NCBI GenBank assembly: GCA_030647775.1
Contig: JAUSJC010000010.1
Location: 434,001-498,000 of the forward strand
Reading direction: 5' to 3'
Length of the DNA stretch: 64,000 nucleotides
Source of the DNA: Candidatus Curtissbacteria bacterium
Lineage (GTDB): Bacteria; Patescibacteria; Microgenomatia; Curtissbacterales; GWA2-41-24
Both the position numbers and the translations under genes were made by a program. Shown in pieces: positions 41,572 to 48,679 of this stretch. The number at the start of each line of letters is the position of its first letter. The stretch's first letter is position 1. The notes below the pieces were generated by a model that was not told where the DNA came from, made no database searches, and saw nothing but the letters and a program-made list of their open reading frames with translations.

Positions 41572-41805
41572 AAAGTAATATTTGGAAAAAACATTGTTGC
41601 AGATCCAGAAGTTCTTGCAGGTAAACCCGTGATTCGCGGGACAAGAATTCCTGTGGATTTAATTCTTAAAAAACTGGCTGAAAATATAACCACGGATAAA
41701 ATTTTAAAAGATTACCCAAGGCTTACAAAAGGACATATCCAGGAAATTCTAAAATACGCCCACTCACTTGTTGCTAGAGAAGAAGTTTATCCAGCGAACC
41801 CCTAA
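41569..41805 (+). CDS. DUF433 protein, antitoxin-like
   Basis: The 78-residue protein has the DUF433 pattern: ADPEVLAGKPVIRGTRIPVD then a winged-helix-like segment with ILKDYPRLTKGHIQEILKYA. DUF433 proteins are usually encoded just upstream of PIN-like DUF5615 proteins and are thought to be the antitoxin and DNA-binding partner. That is the arrangement here (9-base gap). The ATG sits nine bases after TATAAT. The duplicated promoter upstream would be its likely operator. Confidence 0.88.
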   Translation: MKVIFGKNIVADPEVLAGKPVIRGTRIPVDLILKKLAENITTDKILKDYPRLTKGHIQEILKYAHSLVAREEVYPANP

Positions 41806-41814
41806 AAGTACTAA

Positions 41815-42186
41815 ATGTCCAAAAAATTGAAATTTCTTGCAGACGAAAGTCTGGAATATTCAATTGTGTTATGGCTCCGCAGCTTAAATTACGATGTAAC
41901 ATCGATTGCCGAAGATTGTCCTTCCGTTGAAGATGGAAAGGTACTTAAAAAAGCCACTCAAGAAAACAGAATTATAATTACCAATGACAAAGATTTCGGT
42001 GATCTTGTATTTCTCAATAAACTTTCCCACAAGGGAGTAATCCTGCTAAGGTTTAGGACAGAAGAAGTAGAAACTAAAATTAAATTCCTAAAATCTTTCT
42101 TGAACAATTATTCGGACAAAATTACCAATAGATTTACCGTAATTGACGAGTCAAAAATTCGCATTAGACAATCTGACGACGCGTGA
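41815..42186 (+). CDS. DUF5615 PIN-like protein, putative toxin
   Basis: This 123-residue protein begins with the PIN-like strand KFLADESLEYSIVLWLRSL (acidic residues Asp and Glu), then RIIITNDKDFGDLVFLN with the conserved ND.DFG motif and a C-terminal RIRQ tail, matching DUF5615 (Mut7-C/PIN-like). Such proteins are predicted ribonuclease toxins paired with DUF433. Activity is inferred from family context, not shown. It follows the DUF433 gene closely and ends 32 bp before the second ftsZ 3' repeat. Confidence 0.85.
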   Translation: MSKKLKFLADESLEYSIVLWLRSLNYDVTSIAEDCPSVEDGKVLKKATQENRIIITNDKDFGDLVFLNKLSHKGVILLRFRTEEVETKIKFLKSFLNNYSDKITNRFTVIDESKIRIRQSDDA

Positions 42187-42218
42187 AAATTTTTCAGAAT
42201 AATTGAAGTAATGGAGTT

Positions 42219-42259
42219 GAAGACGAATTCGACATCCCCACCTTCCTCCGACAAATTCG
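42219..42259 (+). repeat. 41-bp direct repeat, second copy of the ftsZ 3' end
   Basis: The sequence keeps the ftsZ reading (EDEFDIPTFLRQIR then TAA) although no upstream ftsZ frame leads into it. The difference from the first copy is synonymous. It is either the old end of ftsZ left after an insertion or a captured allele. Confidence 0.9.
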
Positions 42260-42332
42260 TTAATTGTTCTTATAACATTAATTGTGCGACGCTCTAATAA
42301 TTTGTTAACTTTAGTACAATAGTAAATAAAAA

Positions 42333-42632
42333 ATGAAGTATTCAGAGATGGACGATGAAAGCCTAATACAACACATCAAGGATGGTATTGGACCAGGAGG
42401 TACTGCTGCCGCTCAATCCGAGCTGATGAAGCGGTGGCTTTCAAAGCTAAATGGTGCAGTAAGTAAGGTTGAATCTTCTGCTTTGTCAGTTTCAAGTGCC
42501 GTCGATGAATTGCATAAGACGATTAAGAATTTTAATAAACAATCCGCAAGGTCAACGAAATGGATCATTGTACTTACTATAGTCATGGCTCTGCTAGCAT
42601 CGGCACAAATAATCGTATCATTTGTTAACTGA
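42333..42632 (+). CDS. small tail-anchored membrane protein
   Basis: The 99-residue protein has a polar, helical N-terminal part (KYSEMDDESLIQHIKDG, then AVSKVESSALSVSSAVDELH) and a single C-terminal membrane helix (WIIVLTIVMALLASAQIIV). The layout resembles small tail-anchored proteins encoded near toxin-antitoxin or phage genes, but I recognise no family. TACAAT at 42315-42320 could be its -10 box, 12 bases before the start. It is one of several orphan genes in this accessory patch. Confidence 0.6.
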   Translation: MKYSEMDDESLIQHIKDGIGPGGTAAAQSELMKRWLSKLNGAVSKVESSALSVSSAVDELHKTIKNFNKQSARSTKWIIVLTIVMALLASAQIIVSFVN

Positions 42633-42692
42633 CAAGTTACGACTTCGGGTAAAAGAGGAAGGCACCTATTTTTGTATAAGTGAAGTTAAGCT

Positions 42693-43142
42693 CTACTTTT
42701 TAAGTAGACTTTCGTATCTTTTTTCGATTTCTTCCATTCTAATGCTCCAGTTTCTGATTTCGTCATAGTTTATATCTACCCCAAGTCCAGACCATTCAAA
42801 ACCAGTCACCCATTCATCCAAATTTTTTGTGTAATCCCGCCAATCGGTTGTGACCTCAAACAGCTTCTTGGTGTCGTGTTTAAGTCTTTCTGACAGCTTG
42901 ACAAAATTCTCTCTTGTTTGCTGTGCACCAAACTTTGCCTCAACTAAGTTTTTTCTAACATCTTTATCCTCCTTCTCGTCAATGAAAGATTCAAGTCTCT
43001 TAATGGATTTAGAATATGCACGATTAGCGAATAACTGGAGGATTGGGATTTTTATTCCTTTTGGAGCGTAGTGAAGCGCAAACCAATATACAACAACTCC
43101 GATGGCCAAAGAAAAGATAAACCTGAGAATATTGTCTAGCAT
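42693..43142 (-). CDS. membrane-anchored coiled-coil-like protein, unknown function
   Basis: The 149-residue protein has an N-terminal membrane helix (FIFSLAIGVVVYWFALHYA) and a long charged helical part (KSIKRLESFIDEKEDKDVRK, then QQTRENFVKLSERLKHDTKK). No family is recognised. It points opposite to its neighbours and overlaps none. Its upstream side carries a degenerate copy of the ftsZ 3' repeat (43190-43220). Confidence 0.6.
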   Translation of the reverse strand: MLDNILRFIFSLAIGVVVYWFALHYAPKGIKIPILQLFANRAYSKSIKRLESFIDEKEDKDVRKNLVEAKFGAQQTRENFVKLSERLKHDTKKLFEVTTDWRDYTKNLDEWVTGFEWSGLGVDINYDEIRNWSIRMEEIEKRYESLLKK

Positions 43143-43182
43143 ACTGCTAACCTTTCTCAGAACCTAAATAGGGTAGATGACT

Positions 43183-43228
43183 TAGGAATGCCAACTTCCC
43201 TCCGCCGAAAAGTTAGTTAGCTTATAAT
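43183..43228 (+). repeat. possible third, degenerate copy of the ftsZ 3'-end repeat
   Basis: CCAACTTCCCTCCGCCGAAA resembles CCACCTTCCTCCGACAAA of the other copies, and the following GTTAGTTAGCTTATAATAAC resembles GTTAATTGTTCTTATAAC after the second copy. Several indels are needed, so the relationship is only suggestive. Confidence 0.35.
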
Positions 43229-43235
43229 AACATCT

Positions 43236-43790
43236 ATGAAAGTTTTAGTAACGAGGGAAGAAGCAATTATTGAAACTATGCCCTTTTCCAGGGAACTGGT
43301 ATTGTGGTGTAAAACATACCCCGATTTTGCAAAAGCATTAAAAATTGTGTACCCAGACAAATTTCTCACTTTAGGTGCTATTGTAACCAGTTTCTGCTCA
43401 TATAAGCCCAAAGACCAGGTTATCGGAATTTACGCCTATGCCTATACGATGAAAGAACCAATCTTCAAGCAAGATTTCGTAATAAACAAAGGGAGTTTAC
43501 ATAAACGATTCATTCTTTATACAAGATACCCAACTGCAAGCAAAATGATAAAGGACATTTCTGATTTTTATCGAACTTATGGCATGGATAACAACTATAT
43601 TAATACTCATCATTTGACCTTCGAGCAATTACCTGACAAGGTAAAACCAGCGGGACTGAGAGCAGTACAGCTTGCCGAAAAAATTCGCAAAAATGGTCTT
43701 TTAAAGAATGACCCGTTCCATACAAAAAAAATATATGAAGGTATCATACGAGCTAAAAAAACTGATTGGTTCACAAAAGAAAAATTGTAA
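43236..43790 (+). CDS. hypothetical protein
   Basis: This 184-residue protein is not recognised. It begins MKVLVTREEAIIETMPFSRE, is soluble, rich in Tyr and Lys, and has no obvious catalytic motif. The ATG is 7 bases after TATAAT (43223-43228), giving a leaderless layout. It lies in the accessory region between the ftsZ-repeat block and a small coiled-coil gene; base composition is more A/T-rich than the conserved genes nearby, in line with recent acquisition. Confidence 0.65.
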   Translation: MKVLVTREEAIIETMPFSRELVLWCKTYPDFAKALKIVYPDKFLTLGAIVTSFCSYKPKDQVIGIYAYAYTMKEPIFKQDFVINKGSLHKRFILYTRYPTASKMIKDISDFYRTYGMDNNYINTHHLTFEQLPDKVKPAGLRAVQLAEKIRKNGLLKNDPFHTKKIYEGIIRAKKTDWFTKEKL

Positions 43791-43948
43791 AATTTATTTG
43801 TGTTTTATAAGTAGCCAGGCGTTGCTGAGGCCGGGCGGGAAGCCGTGCGTTTTTACAAGCGCGAACGAACCCTTTACCTTTGATTGGTACAAATAGTGAA
43901 TATCCGGTGTTGGTGTGGGAGAAATCGGTACAATTCCTATAACGAATA

Positions 43949-44170
43949 TTATTCGGTTGAAACGGTTAGACCCAAATGATCTTCAATTGTAGTAATCCTT
44001 CTTGTATGAGATTCTAATGTTTCTTTGATTTCCGTTACATCTTCAGAAACTTCAGAGAGTTGAGCTACAATGCCATCCAGCTTGTTAGTGTGCTCGTCAA
44101 GGGTTTCCTTAATGGGTTCTAGTTTTTCTTCAATTAGTGCTCCGATTTGTTCCAAATCAGTTTTATTCAT
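43949..44170 (-). CDS. small coiled-coil protein
   Basis: From an ATG at 44170 (a TTG one codon earlier is the alternative) the minus strand encodes about 73 residues in clear heptad style: LEQIGALIEEKLEPIKETLD, EHTNKLDGIVAQLSEVSEDV, TEIKETLESHTRRITTIEDH. It is probably an oligomeric helical rod. No catalytic residues are seen. Similar short coiled-coil proteins with a DLEQIGALIEEKL-like start are widespread, function unknown. It diverges from the DUF84 gene. Confidence 0.65.
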   Translation of the reverse strand: MNKTDLEQIGALIEEKLEPIKETLDEHTNKLDGIVAQLSEVSEDVTEIKETLESHTRRITTIEDHLGLTVSTE

Positions 44171-44251
44171 CAATAGCCATTATTGGCGCGTCACAATTAT
44201 ATGTCAATAAGTACTTTACCAAACCCGCCACGGATAAGGTAAAATCATCTA

Positions 44252-44788
44252 ATGATTGTCGCCCTTGGCTCCAAAAACCCCGCCAAAATTGGGGCGGCAA
44301 AAATCGCTTTCGAAAAAGTTTTTTCTAAGGAAAAAATAAAAATTGTCGGCGTGGAAGTTAAATCGGGCATTTCCAGCCAGCCCATGTCAGACAGGCAGTC
44401 AATCCGCGGGGCTATTAACCGCGCAAAACAAGCACTCAAATCAATCAAAGGCGCGGATTTTGGGGTTGGTATGGAGGGTGGTATCCACAAAATCGGCAAA
44501 AAGTGGTTTGAATCCGGCTGGATCGCCGTTGTCGATAAAACCGGCAAAATCGGCCTTGGCACTTCCGCCCGCTGGGAAATGTCGGCTAAAGTCATGGGCA
44601 AATTGGAAGGAAAAGGCGAACTGAGCCATGTCTTTGAAGATTTGGCCAAAATCGAAAACGCCAAAGATGTCGGTGGGGTCATGGGCCTTGTCACCAAAAA
44701 TATCCTGCCGAGGGATCTGGCTTATTCCCACGGCGTCATCTTCGCCCTCGCTCCATTTTTCTCCGACCCGGTTTTCTGGGATGAGTAA
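44252..44788 (+). CDS. DUF84 inosine/xanthosine triphosphatase-like protein
   Basis: The 178-residue protein matches the YjjX/DUF84 family: MIVALGSKNPAKIGAAKIAF, SGISSQPMSDRQSIRGAINR, DFGVGMEGGIHKIGKKWFE and DVGGVMGLVTKNILPR. Family members hydrolyse non-canonical purine nucleoside triphosphates (ITP, XTP) and so clean the nucleotide pool. TAAAAT lies 6 bases before the ATG, a leaderless layout. The gene ends 4 bases before a palindromic repeat and the convergent GIY-YIG gene. Confidence 0.88.
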   Translation: MIVALGSKNPAKIGAAKIAFEKVFSKEKIKIVGVEVKSGISSQPMSDRQSIRGAINRAKQALKSIKGADFGVGMEGGIHKIGKKWFESGWIAVVDKTGKIGLGTSARWEMSAKVMGKLEGKGELSHVFEDLAKIENAKDVGGVMGLVTKNILPRDLAYSHGVIFALAPFFSDPVFWDE

Positions 44789-44792
44789 AATT

Positions 44793-45130
44793 GTCATCCC
44801 GAACTTGTTTCGGGATCTAAATCCTCTAAATCGGGATTTACGCTCTTTATCAAATTTATTTTCCAATCTCTGTGCCAATTTTTTAATTGTTTTTCTCGAG
44901 CAATAGCTTCCTTGGCCTGACTATACTGTTCTAGATAGATAAGTTTTTTTAATTTATATTTCTTTGTAAACCCGTCAACAAATTCGTTTCTGTGCTCGTA
45001 AACCCTACGAGTCAAATCATTTGTGACGCCGATGTAAAAAGTAGTGTTATGGAAATTAGTTAGGATATAGACAAAATAATTTTTTGTCATGAGCTATTAT
45101 ATACAGATGCTGAAGCGAGTTCAGCATGAC
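44793..45130. mobile_element. palindromic element enclosing a GIY-YIG gene
   Basis: The left end reads GTCATCCCGAACTTGTTTCG at 44793-44812 and the right end GCTGAAGCGAGTTCAGCATGAC at about 45109-45130, so GTCAT and ATGAC ends frame 338 bp that are almost entirely the GIY-YIG gene. The solo elements elsewhere have the same ends. This makes it a candidate nuclease-encoding version of the family. Mobility is an inference. Confidence 0.55.
44794..45090 (-). CDS. small GIY-YIG nuclease
   Basis: The 98-residue protein is a stand-alone GIY-YIG domain: YFVYILTNFHNTTFYIGVTN (the GIY and YIG strands as VYI and YIG), DLTRRVYEHRNEF with the conserved Arg, and a Lys/Arg-rich AIAREKQLKNWHRDWKINLI. Its last residues (DPETSSG) and stop codon are encoded by the palindromic repeat itself. 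Single-domain members are often annotated as UvrC-like endonucleases and their targets are unknown. The start is shared with a bidirectional promoter: TATAAT on the minus strand lies 5 bases before its ATG. Confidence 0.85.
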   Translation of the reverse strand: MTKNYFVYILTNFHNTTFYIGVTNDLTRRVYEHRNEFVDGFTKKYKLKKLIYLEQYSQAKEAIAREKQLKNWHRDWKINLIKSVNPDLEDLDPETSSG

Positions 45131-45136
45131 AAATTA

Positions 45137-45700
45137 ATGGACGAACAAAAACTCCTTGACGAAATTGCCGAAGAGATAGAAAAGTGCAAAACCTGTAAAG
45201 TTGGTAAAACAGGCAAGCCTGTTCCCGGTGAGGGCGATCCAAACGCCGAAATTGTTTTTATCGGTGAAGCACCGGGCCGGACGGAAGGGGAGACAGGTCG
45301 GCCGTTTATCGGCCGTTCCGGCCAGTATTTAACAAAACTGATCGAGTCAATCGGCTTGAACCGAAGCGACGTTTTTATTACCAGCCCCGTTAAATATTTC
45401 CCAATTAAATCCGGCAAAGGCAGGGCGCCGACCGACGCCGAAATTGCCCACGGAAGGAAGCATTTATTAAAACAACTAGTAATAATCGATCCAAAACTCA
45501 TCATCCTTCTAGGAAAAGTTGCCTCAAAAGCCATCCTAAAAAAAGATATACTAGTATACTTGGACCATGGAAAGCTCTTGAGAGAAAATGGCAGGACATA
45601 TTTCATCACCTATCACCCCGCCGCCGCCATCCGTTTCCAGAAATTTAAGGCTTTAATAGAACAAGACTTCAAACTGCTCAAACGGTTAATAAAAAAGTAG
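45137..45700 (+). CDS. family 4-type uracil-DNA glycosylase with incomplete Fe-S ligands
   Basis: The ATG at 45137 (MDEQKLLDEIAEEIEKCKTC) is the conservative start. A leaderless start at 45107 would add MLKRVQHDKL, encoded by the palindromic repeat, and fits the TATTAT box at 45095-45100. Motifs: CKTCKVGKTGKPVPGEG, VFIGEAPGRTEGETGRPFIG, SGQYLTKLIESIGL and TYHPAAAIRF. The first CxxC of the Fe-S cluster is present. The later pair is not: VKYFP and IAHGRKHL have Tyr and Gly where Cys is usual. Family 4 enzymes remove uracil from DNA. The loss of two ligands may mean the cluster is gone. Confidence 0.88.
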   Translation: MDEQKLLDEIAEEIEKCKTCKVGKTGKPVPGEGDPNAEIVFIGEAPGRTEGETGRPFIGRSGQYLTKLIESIGLNRSDVFITSPVKYFPIKSGKGRAPTDAEIAHGRKHLLKQLVIIDPKLIILLGKVASKAILKKDILVYLDHGKLLRENGRTYFITYHPAAAIRFQKFKALIEQDFKLLKRLIKK

Positions 45701-45765
45701 TAATAATCTTTTCTCGCGTGCGTTACAATATAAGTTAGCTTGTTTCTCACAAGCTCGAAATAGGG

Positions 45766-47058
45766 ATGGAAAAAGAAGACGTAATCGAAAAAGACTTAGA
45801 AATAACAGCCGCCACCGGTGGTGCCGCGCCTGTTCAATTACCGGGTAAGGTTATTTCGGTTTTCCCGGCATTGGCGCACCGGAATTTTCAGCTCTATTTT
45901 GCCGGCCAGGCAATCTCTTTAATTGGTTTTTGGCTGCAGCAGGTTGGACTCGGCTTTTACGTTTTCCATCTTACCAATTCCCCGTTTTGGGTCGGTGTTG
46001 TCGCATCTGTCGGCGGATTGCCGGTTCTGCTTTTTACCACATTTGCCGGCGTTTATATAGATAAAGTCGATAAGCAGAAACTTTTGATTTGGACGCAGGT
46101 TGTCGAGGCCGCCATTGCTTTTATTTTTGGAATTGCCGTTTTCACCCACACGGCCACTTTGCCCCTCATCATTGTTTTGGCTTTTGCCGGCGGAACGGTT
46201 ACGGCACTCGACCTTCCGGCCCGCCTCACTTTTATAGTGGAAATGGTTGGCAAAAAAGATTTGGCTAGCGCCATTCCTATCAACAACGGCGTTTTCAACT
46301 CCGCCCGTTTTATCGGGCCGGCAATCGCCGGGGCTTTAATTGCAACAGTCGGAGTGGGCTGGACCTTTATTTTAAACGGCCTAAGTTTTATTGCCGGTAT
46401 CTGGGCAATTTCCAAAATGCGCCCCGTTTTTTCTCACGAACCGGAGAAAAATGTCCACCCCTTCGAATCGCTCAAGATTGGTATTAAATATTCATTTACC
46501 CACCCCCAAATTTTCTATTTGATGATTCTTGCCGCTTCCGCCGCCATTTTTATCTGGCCGTACCAGCCGCTTATGCCCGTAATTTCCGGGGAAGTATTTC
46601 AGTCTGGCGCCGCCGGTCTTGGCTCCCTTCTTTCTGCCGCGGGTGCCGGTTCCTTAACGGGGGCTTTTGTAACTTCCGCCCTGTCTCGTAGGAAAAACAA
46701 GGTACCGCAGATTATGGCGGGGCTTTTAATATCAAGTGTAACCATGATTCTGTTTTCCCTAAATACGAATTTTCTTGTTGCCCACATTCTTCTTTACATC
46801 ATCGGGTTCGGGGTGCTGATTCAGGTCTCAACAATTAACACTCTTGTCCAGCTGGCTTCGCCGGACCAGATGCGCGGCCGCGTGATGTCGGTTTACTTAA
46901 CAATGTTTGTCGGCATGATGCCCGTCGGCGCTTTTCTTTCCGGGTTCATTGCCGATAGGACATCGGCACTGTTTACCATTGGGCTTGGGGGAAGCGCGAT
47001 GCTTTTAATCGGCACAGCCTTTTATTTTAAAGGAGTCTTCAAAAACCTTGCACTTTGA
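45766..47058 (+). CDS. MFS transporter (MFS_3 / EntS-like exporter)
   Basis: The 430-residue protein has about 12 membrane helices after a 35-residue acidic cytoplasmic N-terminus. Recognisable pieces include HRNFQLYFAGQAISLIGFWL, FAGVYIDKVDKQKLLIWTQ, FNSARFIGPAIAGALIATVG and LVQLASPDQMRGRVMSVYLT. These match the MFS_3 group, which contains drug and siderophore exporters. Substrate unknown. The gene stands alone; TTACAAT near 45724 may be the promoter. It ends 8 bases before the REP palindrome that precedes the RAYT gene. Confidence 0.87.
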   Translation: MEKEDVIEKDLEITAATGGAAPVQLPGKVISVFPALAHRNFQLYFAGQAISLIGFWLQQVGLGFYVFHLTNSPFWVGVVASVGGLPVLLFTTFAGVYIDKVDKQKLLIWTQVVEAAIAFIFGIAVFTHTATLPLIIVLAFAGGTVTALDLPARLTFIVEMVGKKDLASAIPINNGVFNSARFIGPAIAGALIATVGVGWTFILNGLSFIAGIWAISKMRPVFSHEPEKNVHPFESLKIGIKYSFTHPQIFYLMILAASAAIFIWPYQPLMPVISGEVFQSGAAGLGSLLSAAGAGSLTGAFVTSALSRRKNKVPQIMAGLLISSVTMILFSLNTNFLVAHILLYIIGFGVLIQVSTINTLVQLASPDQMRGRVMSVYLTMFVGMMPVGAFLSGFIADRTSALFTIGLGGSAMLLIGTAFYFKGVFKNLAL

Positions 47059-47066
47059 AGTAAAAT

Positions 47067-47079
47067 AGGGTCCGACCCT
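47067..47079. repeat. AGGGTCCGACCCT palindrome, copy 4 (touching the RAYT start codon)
   Basis: The palindrome ends on the base before the RAYT ATG at 47080, with the extended flank AAAAT. Confidence 0.88.
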
Positions 47080-47727
47080 ATGCCGGCTAAAAATTCTATT
47101 AAACAATTCGTAGAAAACGGAATCTATCACCTTTACAACAGGGGAGTGGAGAAACGGAATATATTCCTTGACGAGCAAGATTATTCGGTTTTTCTTGGTT
47201 ACATCAAGCAGTACCTAGATGACACAGAGCCTGATACAGGGTCGGACCCTAAATCATTAGCAGGTGAGATAGATCTTCTGGCCTTTTGTCTTATGCCGAA
47301 CCATTTTCATTTTCTGGTTAAACAGACCACAAAAGATGGTATCACTAAGTTTATAAGGGCAGTGTGCACAAATTACGTCATGTATTTCAATAAGAAATAC
47401 GACAGGGTCGGCACTTTATTTCAAGGCAAATATAAAGGGCTTTTAATCGATAACGATGTTTATCTTTTGCATCTTTCTCGCTATATTCACCTCAACCCTC
47501 TTAAAATAGGGTCCGACCCTAAACAAAGCTATTCTAGTTACAGTTATTACCTCGGCAGAAAGCAGGCTAAATGGTTAAAGCCTGATACGGTCCTTGACTT
47601 TTTTAGAACAGCCAGCAAAACTAGCTTAACAGATTATTTATCCTACGAAAGCTTTGTAGATGATTATGTTGAAGAGCCCGGAACGGTCATCGAGGATCTG
47701 ACTCTTGAAGACGAGAGCGAAGATTAG
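47080..47727 (+). CDS. REP-associated tyrosine transposase (RAYT, Y1_Tnp)
   Basis: The 215-residue protein is a single-domain HUH transposase-like protein: NGIYHLYNRGVEKRNIFL at residues 13-30, DLLAFCLMPNHFHFLVKQ with the HUH pair His75/His77, tyrosines in CTNYVMYFNKKYDRVG as candidate nucleophiles, and SRYIHLNPLK. RAYTs cut and join single-stranded DNA at REP hairpins. Four copies of AGGGTCSGACCCT touch or lie inside this gene: directly before the ATG, at 47238, at 47508, and 17 bases after the stop in opposite orientation. Both internal copies translate as Gly-Ser-Asp-Pro. The REP and the RAYT therefore look like a cognate pair. Confidence 0.92.
   Translation: MPAKNSIKQFVENGIYHLYNRGVEKRNIFLDEQDYSVFLGYIKQYLDDTEPDTGSDPKSLAGEIDLLAFCLMPNHFHFLVKQTTKDGITKFIRAVCTNYVMYFNKKYDRVGTLFQGKYKGLLIDNDVYLLHLSRYIHLNPLKIGSDPKQSYSSYSYYLGRKQAKWLKPDTVLDFFRTASKTSLTDYLSYESFVDDYVEEPGTVIEDLTLEDESED
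47238..47250. repeat. AGGGTCGGACCCT palindrome, copy 5 (inside RAYT)
   Basis: In frame in the RAYT gene around residues 53-57 (Gly-Ser-Asp-Pro), opposite orientation to the copy at the start codon. Confidence 0.88.
47508..47520. repeat. AGGGTCCGACCCT palindrome, copy 6 (inside RAYT)
   Basis: In frame in the RAYT gene around residues 143-147 (Gly-Ser-Asp-Pro), with the AAAAT left flank. Confidence 0.88.
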
Positions 47728-47743
47728 GATAAATTAGTAAATT

Positions 47744-47756
47744 AGGGTCGGACCCT
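47744..47756. repeat. AGGGTCGGACCCT palindrome, copy 7 (downstream of RAYT)
   Basis: Lies 17 bases after the RAYT stop and 10 bases before the cutA ATG, inverted relative to copy 4, so the RAYT gene is bracketed by inverted REP copies. Confidence 0.88.
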
Positions 47757-47765
47757 TGGATTTGA

Positions 47766-48071
47766 ATGATTTTAATTCTCACAACCTTTCCCAATAAAAC
47801 CGAAGCGGTAAAAATCGGCGAGGCGATTTTAGACGAAAAACTGGCTGTTTGCTGGAATCTATTTCCGGTGGATTCAAATTATCGCTGGAAAGGCAAAATA
47901 GTAAAAGATAAAGAACTTTTGATGATCATTAAAACCAAAGACGAAAACTTTGAGAAGATCGAAGATTTTATAAAAAAGAATCATTCCTACGAAGTTCCGG
48001 AGATTATATCCGTAAAAGCAAATAAAATAAACGCTTCTTATTTAGCTTGGGTCAATCAAGAAACTTCATGA
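47766..48071 (+). CDS. cutA: CutA1 divalent-cation tolerance protein
   Basis: The 101-residue protein matches the CutA1 ferredoxin-like trimer family: ILTTFPNKTEAVKIGEAILD, EKLAVCWNLFPVDSNYRWKG, LLMIIKTKDENFEKIEDFI and YEVPEIISVKA. The Cys in LAVCWN is the family's conserved one. CutA1 was linked to copper tolerance in E. coli but its core role is unclear. The stop overlaps the cyclase gene start as ATGA. A RAYT-type REP palindrome sits in its 5' region. Confidence 0.92.
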   Translation: MILILTTFPNKTEAVKIGEAILDEKLAVCWNLFPVDSNYRWKGKIVKDKELLMIIKTKDENFEKIEDFIKKNHSYEVPEIISVKANKINASYLAWVNQETS

Positions 48072-48679
48072 GACTAATCGATCTGTCAGTACCGATCAAC
48101 GAAGATACTCCGATTTATCCGGGAGATCCGAAAACAGAGATTAAGCCAAATGGAGTTATGGATACAGATGGTTACGAGGACCATTTTGTTTGTGTCGGTA
48201 CTCATGTGGGGACTCACGTTGATGCTCCTCGGCACATGATTAAGGACGGCAAATCATTAGATCAAATAACACCTGATAACTTTGCGGGGAGAGGAATTGT
48301 CATTGACGTTAGAAATGGCTTTAGCCTCGAAAAGGTTAAAGCAGCTGATATAAAAGAGGGGGACATAGTGCTTTTCTACACCGGTATGAGCCATCGCTAC
48401 CACCAGTCAGCTTATTATGATGCCTATCCGGCGATTACGGAAGAAATTGCCGGATACCTAGTCGAGAAAAAAATAAAAATGGTCGGTGTCGATATGTGTA
48501 GCGTTGACCATGAGCCGTTTAAAGTCCACAAAATTTTTCTAAAAGAGCAAATTCTCATAATCGAAAATCTCACCAACCTTGAAGCATTGATTGGCAGAGA
48601 ATTTAAAATCTATGCTTTTCCGATAAAACTGCAAATCGACGGAGCACCGGCAAGGGTTATCGCAGAAATTTTAGGTTGA
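48068..48679 (+). CDS. cyclase-family metal-dependent hydrolase (kynurenine formamidase-like)
   Basis: The ATG at 48068 (MRLIDLSVPINEDTPIYPGD) overlaps the cutA stop and gives the family's usual N-terminus. HVGTHVDAPRHMIKDGKSLD carries the His and Asp metal ligands of the cyclase/formamidase fold (HxGTHxDAPxH). VGVDMCSVDH is another conserved box. Family members hydrolyse cyclic amides or formamides; the substrate here is unknown. It is about 203 residues long and cytoplasmic. It overlaps the convergent metallopeptidase gene by 9 bases at the 3' end. Confidence 0.88.
   Translation: MRLIDLSVPINEDTPIYPGDPKTEIKPNGVMDTDGYEDHFVCVGTHVGTHVDAPRHMIKDGKSLDQITPDNFAGRGIVIDVRNGFSLEKVKAADIKEGDIVLFYTGMSHRYHQSAYYDAYPAITEEIAGYLVEKKIKMVGVDMCSVDHEPFKVHKIFLKEQILIIENLTNLEALIGREFKIYAFPIKLQIDGAPARVIAEILG

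Noticed and set aside
43791..43948. A gene in the gap after the 184-residue hypothetical
   Set aside because: Only short frames without motif or ribosome site; the region shows no clear structure either.
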